DNA of 5,765 nt from Deltaproteobacteria bacterium (GTDB taxonomy: Bacteria > Myxococcota_A > UBA9160 > SMWR01): the NCBI GenBank assembly GCA_029261905.1, contig JAJDAM010000618.1, positions 1 to 5,765 on the forward strand, read 5' to 3'. The notes under the pieces were generated by a model that did not search any database, had not been told where the DNA came from, and saw only the letters and a list, made by a program, of their open reading frames with translations. The position numbers were made by a program, and so were the translations under genes. Shown here one piece after another: positions 1-4,731 of this stretch (the first letter of the stretch is position 1; every line of letters begins with the position of its first letter).

Positions 1-1237
1 GGATGGCGCCGGGGCAGCCCACGATCGGAGCCACGAGAGGGGCGATCTCGAAAGGGCTCGTGCGATTGAAGATCACGCCCACGCTCAGATCCACTGGCGA
101 GCCCCCCGGCGGGATCGTCGTCGGGATGACCTCGGTCTCGAGCACGCCGAGATCGACCGCGTAGATTTCGCGGTCGATCGGACTTCCCACCACCGCCACG
201 GTGCCGGCGGCATCGATCTGGATTCCGGCCGGCGAAATTCCGCCGGTGCCGAGCGGGTACGAAGCCACGAGTTCGAGTGTCTGGATGTCGATCACATCGA
301 TGGCCGCTGGCGTGACCACCGGCTCGGTACTTCCGCTCACCGCGACCAATGCAAAGCGCCTCAGGTCGCCAGCGACGTCTCTCGTGGCGTGAATCACGAC
401 GTCGGACGGACTGAAGCCGCTGGTGAAGATCGTCGCAATTTCTGTGCTGCCGGCGCTGATCGGGTGCGGACTGATCCCACCGTTGAAGTCGTAGACGGCA
501 ACGACTCCCGGCTCGAAGGCATCCGTGGTGCGGTTTTCGAACGTGACGAACGCCAGGTTGCTGTCGACTGCAACACCCGAAGTCGTTCGCGAGTAGATTT
601 CGACTCCCGCACCGCAATCGCCGACTAGCGCACCCCCGTCGGAATCGAGCGCCCCAACCGGCTGGGCGATGCAGGTCTTCGTCGAGAAGCCCGTCTGGGT
701 CCTTTCGCCGCCGGGAGCCGGTAACTCGGGGTTGTCCGCCTCCGTGAACCCAACCGGCACCGAGACGTCACTGGTCACGAGGGTGCCACCCGAGGTGAAG
801 AGCAGGACGGCCTCCTTGCCAAAGGTCGGAAGGAGCAGGTCCGATGTGCCAAAGGGGATGATGTCGTCGACGACGGGCGGAAGCGCGTCGGTCTCGGCGG
901 TGTCAGCGCTGCCGTTTCCATCGCTGTCTGCGGGAATCGTGAATTCGGAGAGTGCGGCAGGAATCTGTGGCGGTGTCTCGTCGACCTCGAACGGAACCAG
1001 GACCCCCGACGCATCGGCGACCCACAACGTGTCCGACCCAAACGCGAGAGCCAGTGGCCCAGTCGACGGCAGCATCGCGCATGTACTTGGATTCGCCGTC
1101 AGGGTTTGACTCGCCAACAACCCGGACGGCTCACATTTCTCGCCGACCAGGGCCGCGCACAGCACTACGAGAGCGAACAGCGATGCGCGGCGGATGGAAC
1201 GGGGTCGCCAATCCGCGGGCGCGGCCGCATCGCTCAT
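1..1237 (-). CDS. Exported beta-propeller (YVTN/NHL-like) protein, C-terminus beyond the window
   Basis: An open frame of 412 codons runs without a stop from an ATG at 1237-1235 off the left edge; AAGGAG lies 7 bases upstream. The N-terminus has a basic stretch (WRPRSIRRAS, residues 10-19) and a hydrophobic core (LFALVVLCAALVG, 20-32), so it is probably exported. The cysteines at 27 and 35 are not in a good lipobox; cleavage near LLA-S (42/43) is possible. Propeller-like strands appear at 62-75 (LALAFGSDTLWVAD), 221-233, 245-251 and most clearly 312-363, where a VIDIQTLELVASYPLG strand pair and an IDAAGTVAVVG/EIYAVDLG pair match the YVTN pattern. Residues 104-115 (DSDGNGSADTAE) form a calcium-binding DxDGNG loop as in EF-hand, dockerin and thrombospondin type 3 repeats. 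Cys189/Cys208 could form a disulfide. Specific function unknown; an envelope or secreted role is inferred. Confidence 0.85.
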   Translation of the reverse strand, partial: MSDAAAPADWRPRSIRRASLFALVVLCAALVGEKCEPSGLLASQTLTANPSTCAMLPSTGPLALAFGSDTLWVADASGVLVPFEVDETPPQIPAALSEFTIPADSDGNGSADTAETDALPPVVDDIIPFGTSDLLLPTFGKEAVLLFTSGGTLVTSDVSVPVGFTEADNPELPAPGGERTQTGFSTKTCIAQPVGALDSDGGALVGDCGAGVEIYSRTTSGVAVDSNLAFVTFENRTTDAFEPGVVAVYDFNGGISPHPISAGSTEIATIFTSGFSPSDVVIHATRDVAGDLRRFALVAVSGSTEPVVTPAAIDVIDIQTLELVASYPLGTGGISPAGIQIDAAGTVAVVGSPIDREIYAVDLGVLETEVIPTTIPPGGSPVDLSVGVIFNRTSPFEIAPLVAPIVGCPGAI

Positions 1238-1244
1238 ACCCGTT

Positions 1245-1250
1245 CTCCTT
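1245..1250 (-). promoter_or_regulatory. Ribosome binding site of the beta-propeller gene
   Basis: Read on the minus strand this is AAGGAG, 7 bases before the ATG at 1237. It is a near-perfect Shine-Dalgarno sequence and fixes the start of this otherwise edge-truncated gene. Confidence 0.85.
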
Positions 1251-1269
1251 GGTCAGCCATACGACGTGG

Positions 1270-1313
1270 ATCCGACTTCCATCCGATTTTCATCCGATTT
1301 TCGTCCGGCTTCG
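1270..1313. repeat. Four tandem 11-bp direct repeats
   Basis: Successive units on the plus strand are ATCCGACTTCC, ATCCGATTTTC, ATCCGATTTTC and GTCCGGCTTCG. The two central units are identical and the outer ones diverge. Eleven bases is about one helical turn, so each unit faces the same side of the DNA. This is the geometry of direct-repeat operators such as PhoB/OmpR-family boxes, but the sequence does not match a site I can name. The array lies 20 bases upstream of the propeller gene's ribosome binding site and, if the candidate promoter at 1329-1357 is right, just inside its leader. Confidence 0.8.
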
Positions 1314-1328
1314 AGCGGCAGGTGCCAC

Positions 1329-1357
1329 AGGATACGTGCGTGAGGAAACCCGCGCAA
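1329..1357 (-). promoter_or_regulatory. Possible sigma-70 promoter for the beta-propeller gene
   Basis: On the minus strand TTGCGC (1357-1352) and TATCCT (1334-1329) are separated by exactly 17 bases. The -10 matches TATAAT at 4 of 6 positions and the -35 matches at 3 of 6. Transcription would start near 1322, giving a leader of about 85 bases that contains the 11-bp repeats. The match is moderate and could be chance. Confidence 0.35.
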
Positions 1358-1518
1358 AACGAAGGAGCGGCGTCGTGTCACCGTTGTCGGTCTGCCGAGT
1401 CCGGCGCTGGACCGGCAGCCGGTACGCATCTCGTGCCCACGCCCGCTGGCCGACCTGCCTCGATACGGGCAGTGCTGCTCAATTATTAGGCGGCGATGAG
1501 CCACCGGGCAGCGCCGGC

Positions 1519-1537
1519 CTGACCGGCAACCGGCCAG
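1519..1537. promoter_or_regulatory. Imperfect palindrome upstream of the sigma-54 promoter
   Basis: CTGACCGG and CCGGCCAG flank a CAA spacer, giving 8-bp arms with one mismatch. It is centred about 70 bases upstream of the -24 element. Sigma-54 promoters need an upstream enhancer site for an activator such as NtrC, and this is one candidate. It does not resemble the known enterobacterial NtrC consensus, so the assignment is by position and symmetry only. Confidence 0.3.
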
Positions 1538-1596
1538 AAACTCCCTATTCGACGTCTCGAGTGGCGTTCACGCCGATTCGGCGGCACCCCAAGCAA

Positions 1597-1612
1597 CGGC
1601 ACGAGATTTGCT
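1597..1612 (+). promoter_or_regulatory. Sigma-54 (RpoN) -24/-12 promoter of glnN
   Basis: The sequence cGGCACG-AGAT-TTGCT matches the sigma-54 consensus TGGCACG-N4-TTGCW at every conserved position except the first T. The invariant GG (1598-1599) and GC (1610-1611) are separated by exactly the required 10 bases. The predicted start site is near 1623, leaving a 40-base leader with a ribosome binding site at 1649-1654 before the ATG at 1663. Sigma-54 promoters commonly drive nitrogen-assimilation genes under NtrC-type activators, which fits the downstream glutamine synthetase. Confidence 0.8.
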
Positions 1613-1648
1613 ATCCAGGGATTGAGCGCCTGCGTTCATTGGGCGTAC

Positions 1649-1654
1649 AGAGGA
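1649..1654 (+). promoter_or_regulatory. Ribosome binding site of glnN
   Basis: AGAGGA sits 8 bases before ATG 1663. Together with the sigma-54 promoter it decides the start: the frame stays open for more than 700 bases further upstream, but those codons lie before the predicted transcription start. Confidence 0.75.
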
Positions 1655-1662
1655 TCCAGAAT

Positions 1663-3849
1663 ATGAGTGGAAGTGCAGCGCGCATGAAGGCCATCGAGGC
1701 CGTGACCAGCTACGCACCGATGTCCGAGCCCCTCGACTTTTCAGGGACATCGGCCGGTGAACTGTTCGGAGCAAACGTATTCAGCCTCGCGGTCATGAAG
1801 ACGCGTCTCCCGAAGCCGGTCTACCAATCTCTGCTCCAGACCGTCAGCAAGGGAACCGCGCTCGATCCCAGCGTCGCCGACGTCGTCGCCAATGCGATGA
1901 AGGACTGGGCGATCGAAAAGGGTGCCACCCACTACGCGCACGTCTTCTACCCGCTGACCGGGTCGACCGCCGAGAAGCACGACAGCTTTCTGACGCCCGA
2001 TGGACAGGGCGGCGCAATGACGGAGTTTGCCGGCAAGACGCTGATCCAGGGCGAACCCGACGCGTCGAGTTTTCCGAACGGCGGAATCCGCGCGACGTTC
2101 GAAGCGCGTGGCTACACCGCCTGGGACGTCACGAGCCCGGCCTACATCCTCGAAAATCCCAACGGCACCACACTGTGCATACCGACCGCGTTCGTCTCGT
2201 GGACGGGGGAAGCGCTCGACAAGAAAACGCCGCTGCTTCGCTCGATGCAGGCGCTGAACCGACAGGCGCGCCGCGTCCTCGAGATCTTTGGACACGAGGA
2301 CATCGCATCGGTCGTCTCGTACGCCGGCGCCGAACAGGAGTACTTCCTGATCGATCGGAACTTCTACTTCTCGCGACCCGACCTGCTGGCCACCGGTCGC
2401 ACGCTGCTCGGCGCCGCACCGCCGAAGGGGCAGGAGTTCGACGATCACTATTTCGGCGCCATCCCCGAGCGCGTGCTCGCGTTCATGCTCGAGAGCGAAA
2501 GAGAACTGTTCAAGCTCGGCATTCCGGTCAAGACGCGGCACAACGAGGTCGCACCCGGACAGTACGAGGTGGCCCCCGTGTTCGAGCAGGCCAACCTCGC
2601 GACCGATCATCAGCAGATGCTGATGGCGACGATGCGTCGCGTCGCGGAGAAGTACGGCATGACGTGCCTGATGCACGAAAAGCCGTTCGCCGGCGTCAAC
2701 GGATCGGGAAAGCACGTGAACTTCTCGATCGGGAACGCGACCCAGGGAAACCTGTTGGATCCCGGCGGCACGCCGCACGAGAACGCGCAGTTCCTGGTGT
2801 TCTGTGCGGCCGTGATCCGTGCCGTTCACAAGTACTCGGGCTTGCTGCGCGCGGTGATCGCATCCGCGGGCAACGACCACCGGCTCGGTGCCAACGAGGC
2901 ACCCCCCGCCATCTTGTCGATCTTCCTGGGCGAACAGCTCGCAGATGTCTTCGAGCAGATCGCTGGCGGTGGCGGCGCGAAGAGTTCGAAGGCCAGCGGA
3001 ACCCTGCGGGTCGGAGTCGACACGCTGCCCGACCTGCCGATGGATGCCGGGGACCGCAATCGCACCAGCCCGTTCGCGTTCACGGGCAATCGCTTCGAAT
3101 TCCGTGCTGTCGGCTCGCATCAATCGATCGCCGGCCCGATGGTCGCAATCAACACGATCGTCGCGGAATCGCTCGATCACATTGCGAACGAACTCGAGGC
3201 CGCCCTCGCGTCGGGCTCGACCAACCTCCACGATGCGATACAGAAGGTCTTGCACGACATCATGACCGAGCACGGCGGGATCATCTTCAACGGAGATGGG
3301 TACTCCGATGCGTGGCACAAGGAAGCTGCGGAGCGTGGCCTGCCGAACCTCCGGACGACCGTCGATGCGTTGCCGGTGCTCGCGAGCGACGAGGTCATCT
3401 CGTTATTCGAGCGCTACGCGGTGCTCTCGAAGCGCGAGACGCTGAGCCGATACGAGGTCTATCTCGAGCAGTATTGCCTGAGCGTGGGGGTCGAAGGCCG
3501 GACGACTGTGGAGATGTCGAAGACCATCATCTTCCCGGCGGCGATGCGGTACCTCGGCGAGCTCGCGGCGAGCAATGCGAGCCTGCAGTCGATCGGTCTG
3601 GATGCCGGCAAAGCGACGATCGATCTGATGACCGGACTGATCCGCAACCTCGAAGACACGGTCGCGGCTCTCGAAATCGTCATCGCGCACGAGCCCCACG
3701 AGACGACGCTCCAGCATGCGGAACATTGCTGTCGGGAAATCCTGCCCGCGATGCTCAGGGTCCGCGAGGTGCTGGACGCCTTGGAGGCCATCGTCGCGGA
3801 CGATCTCTGGCCGCTGGCGACCTATCAGGAAATGCTGTTCATCAAGTAG
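1663..3849 (+). CDS. glnN: Glutamine synthetase type III (GlnN), complete
   Basis: A cytoplasmic enzyme making L-glutamine from glutamate, ammonia and ATP. The 728 residues fit the usual GSIII length (about 700-730), far longer than GSI (about 470). GSIII landmarks occur in order: the N-terminal domain with FGANVFSLAVMKTRLPK (35-51), PLTGSTAEKHDSF (97-109), GEPDASSFPNGGIRATFEARG (130-150), the AGAEQEYFLID active-site strand (221-231), TRHNEVAPGQYEVAP (291-305), the nucleotide/substrate segment HEKPFAGVNGSGKH (338-351), NDHRLGANEAPPAI (404-417), NRTSPFAFTGNRFEFR (466-481) and the C-terminal WPLATYQEMLFIK (716-728). Catalytic acidic residues of the family (E224, E226, E295, E302) and the arginine-bearing loop are present, so it should be active. 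No GSI-type adenylylation motif is seen. It appears monocistronic, with a sigma-54 promoter upstream and a stem-loop 47 bases after the stop. A later ATG at residue 8 is possible but less likely. Confidence 0.97.
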   Translation: MSGSAARMKAIEAVTSYAPMSEPLDFSGTSAGELFGANVFSLAVMKTRLPKPVYQSLLQTVSKGTALDPSVADVVANAMKDWAIEKGATHYAHVFYPLTGSTAEKHDSFLTPDGQGGAMTEFAGKTLIQGEPDASSFPNGGIRATFEARGYTAWDVTSPAYILENPNGTTLCIPTAFVSWTGEALDKKTPLLRSMQALNRQARRVLEIFGHEDIASVVSYAGAEQEYFLIDRNFYFSRPDLLATGRTLLGAAPPKGQEFDDHYFGAIPERVLAFMLESERELFKLGIPVKTRHNEVAPGQYEVAPVFEQANLATDHQQMLMATMRRVAEKYGMTCLMHEKPFAGVNGSGKHVNFSIGNATQGNLLDPGGTPHENAQFLVFCAAVIRAVHKYSGLLRAVIASAGNDHRLGANEAPPAILSIFLGEQLADVFEQIAGGGGAKSSKASGTLRVGVDTLPDLPMDAGDRNRTSPFAFTGNRFEFRAVGSHQSIAGPMVAINTIVAESLDHIANELEAALASGSTNLHDAIQKVLHDIMTEHGGIIFNGDGYSDAWHKEAAERGLPNLRTTVDALPVLASDEVISLFERYAVLSKRETLSRYEVYLEQYCLSVGVEGRTTVEMSKTIIFPAAMRYLGELAASNASLQSIGLDAGKATIDLMTGLIRNLEDTVAALEIVIAHEPHETTLQHAEHCCREILPAMLRVREVLDALEAIVADDLWPLATYQEMLFIK

Positions 3850-3896
3850 CCGGTCTGGGAAAGAGCCGATCGCGATAGCGCCAATCCGGAAATGAA

Positions 3897-3930
3897 ATGC
3901 GGTGCCACTCCCTTCGGAGTGGCACCGCAT
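3897..3930. terminator. Bidirectional stem-loop terminator between convergent genes
   Basis: The 15-base arm ATGCGGTGCCACTCC (3897-3911) and its exact reverse complement (3916-3930) enclose a 4-base CTTC loop. It sits between the glnN stop (3849) and the lipoprotein stop (3971), which face each other. On the minus strand the stem is followed by the T-rich TTCATTTCC, as in an intrinsic terminator. On the plus strand the following GAATTCC is poorer in T, so termination of glnN may rely mainly on the stem. Confidence 0.85.
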
Positions 3931-3970
3931 GAATTCCTTGCTGAACCCATGAAGGGTCTGGTGCCGAAGG

Positions 3971-4456
3971 TTACTTGCCCATCGCTCCACCGAGTGCATC
4001 GGTTGCGGCTTTCGAAGCTGCATCGGTCGACGAGCCCAAGTTCGTGCTCTTGCTCTTTGCCACCTCGAGCGCGTCCTGCACCTTCTGGTTGGTCGGGTTC
4101 GCGGCCAGTGCTGCCGTGCAGACGGGCAACGCCTGATTGAACTCGCCGCTTCCGACCAGGTCGAGGCAGCTGGCCGATTGCTCGTCATCCGCGGCGCTGC
4201 CGGTCATGTCGTCGATGGCTTCGGTAGCGCTGTCTTTAGCCGCGGCCATCGCGTCTTCAGCACTGCCTGCTGCATCCGCAACGGCTTCCTTGGCACTGCC
4301 TGCCGCATCCGTAACGGCTTCCTTGGCAGTCTCGGCCGCATCACCTACGGCGGCCTTGGCCGCATCGACCGAGGGCAAGCTCGCGCCAGTGTTCGAATCT
4401 TCTCCGCCACAAGCGACGAGCAAACTAGTAATCAAAATAATTGCGAAACTCTTCAT
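3971..4456 (-). CDS. Small repeat lipoprotein with TPR-like hairpin, function unknown
   Basis: A 161-residue protein with a classic lipoprotein signal: MKSFAIILITSLLVAC, lipobox LVAC with the lipidated cysteine at 16, followed by GGEDS. CAGGAG 8 bases before ATG 4456 supports this start over an upstream ATG at 4582. Asp20 is at mature position +5, so it gives no inner-membrane retention signal and outer-membrane sorting is likely but unproven. Residues 38-92 are alanine-rich 11-residue repeats (GDAAETAKEAV, TDAAGSAKEAV, ADAAGSAEDAM, AAAKDSATEAI), expected to form a long amphipathic helix like LEA or apolipoprotein-type hendecads. Residues 95-136 resemble one TPR helical pair (CLDLVGSGEFNQALPVCTAA then LAANPTNQKVQDALEVA), with Cys97 and Cys113 able to pair. 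The C-terminus is again Ala/Ser-rich. A periplasmic tether, scaffold or stress protein is conceivable; I do not recognise a named family. Confidence 0.85.
   Translation of the reverse strand: MKSFAIILITSLLVACGGEDSNTGASLPSVDAAKAAVGDAAETAKEAVTDAAGSAKEAVADAAGSAEDAMAAAKDSATEAIDDMTGSAADDEQSASCLDLVGSGEFNQALPVCTAALAANPTNQKVQDALEVAKSKSTNLGSSTDAASKAATDALGGAMGK
4260..4358 (-). repeat. Three tandem 33-bp repeats inside the lipoprotein gene
   Basis: Units at 4260-4292, 4293-4325 and 4326-4358 encode the 11-residue repeats. The first two differ at only 2 of 33 bases, both silent or near-silent in pattern, while the third is clearly more diverged. The near identity suggests a recent duplication and a site where copy number could change by slippage in steps that keep the reading frame. 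Confidence 0.85.
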
Positions 4457-4464
4457 AGTGCGTT

Positions 4465-4470
4465 CTCCTG
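4465..4470 (-). promoter_or_regulatory. Ribosome binding site of the lipoprotein gene
   Basis: CAGGAG on the minus strand, 8 bases before the ATG at 4456. It selects this start, which places the signal peptide at the N-terminus, over the longer open frame that begins at 4582. Confidence 0.75.
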
Positions 4471-4504
4471 CGAGCCAAAATGGTCCATCTGGCCCGGGTT
4501 CCGG

Positions 4505-4533
4505 ATGTGATCCCTTCCACACCATTCGGTCAA
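4505..4533 (-). promoter_or_regulatory. Possible sigma-70 promoter for the lipoprotein gene
   Basis: On the minus strand TTGACC (4533-4528) matches the -35 consensus at 5 of 6 positions and is followed after 17 bases by TCACAT (4510-4505), a poor -10 (3 of 6). Transcription would start near 4498. The 275-base gap to the gene upstream implies an independent promoter somewhere here, but this exact assignment is weak. Confidence 0.3.
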
Positions 4534-4697
4534 TTAACAACCGCCTAATGATCCCCCGCCCCGGCCCGCACCGCATCCTCATCCCGGACCTATCTCGACT
4601 AAATGTGGCAAATAGACCCTAAGAGTGACCGCGGGACGGCCTGAGGCGTCGCGAGAGGTTTTGACGCTTGTGACGGGGTCCATCGGCGGGCGGCTCC

Positions 4698-4714
4698 GGC
4701 GCGAGAAACGCGCC
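4698..4714 (-). terminator. Possible hairpin terminator after the acyl-CoA synthetase gene
   Basis: GGCGCG and CGCGCC form a perfect 6-bp stem around a 5-base loop, 17 bases past the stop of the minus-strand acyl-CoA synthetase gene. No T-tract follows, so intrinsic termination is uncertain; the location at a gene end before a long gap is the main support. Confidence 0.4.
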
Positions 4715-4731
4715 TTCGAAACCGACCCTGA

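Larger units (their letters stand above)
1238..1662. other. Divergent intergenic region between the beta-propeller gene and glnN
   Basis: No convincing gene lies in these 425 bases; open frames here have no ribosome binding site and no recognisable product. From left to right it holds the propeller gene's ribosome binding site, four 11-bp tandem repeats (1270-1313), a possible sigma-70 promoter on the minus strand (1329-1357), an imperfect palindrome GGTACG-N5-CGTGCC (1421-1437), an A/T-rich island (1481-1488), an imperfect palindrome (1519-1537), a sigma-54 promoter on the plus strand (1597-1612) and the glnN ribosome binding site. It is the control region for both divergent genes. Confidence 0.75.
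4457..4731. other. Intergenic region upstream of the lipoprotein gene
   Basis: No gene is supported in these 275 bases. It contains the lipoprotein gene's ribosome binding site and possible promoter, a relatively A/T-rich island (4528-4552) with a CCGCCTAATGAT element that matches, in inverse orientation, a sequence upstream of glnN, and the hairpin following the acyl-CoA synthetase gene. Confidence 0.6.

Noticed and set aside
201..1109. Plus-strand open frames opposite the propeller gene
   Set aside because: They are shadows: the minus strand frame has a signal peptide, propeller strands and a strong ribosome binding site.
1427..1439. A second sigma-54 promoter on the minus strand driving the propeller gene
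   Set aside because: The minus strand reads GGGCACGAGATGC, where GG to GC spacing is 8 or 9 bases and not the strictly required 10.
952..1662. A 237-codon upstream extension of the glnN frame
   Set aside because: It runs antisense to the propeller gene, encodes an Arg/Pro-rich sequence without domains, and lies before the sigma-54 promoter. The ATG at 1663 has a good ribosome binding site and gives the normal GSIII length.
1741..3318. A 525-codon open frame antisense to glnN
   Set aside because: Long antisense frames are common opposite GC-rich genes with strong third-position bias. The product has no recognisable motif and there is no ribosome binding site evident.
2175..3878. A 567-codon plus-strand frame overlapping glnN in another phase
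   Set aside because: The product is an Arg-rich shadow of the GSIII gene, whose own frame carries every family motif.
4457..4582. Longer start for the lipoprotein at 4582
   Set aside because: It would bury the signal peptide and lipobox 42 residues inside and lacks a good ribosome binding site; the start at 4456 has CAGGAG at 8 bases.
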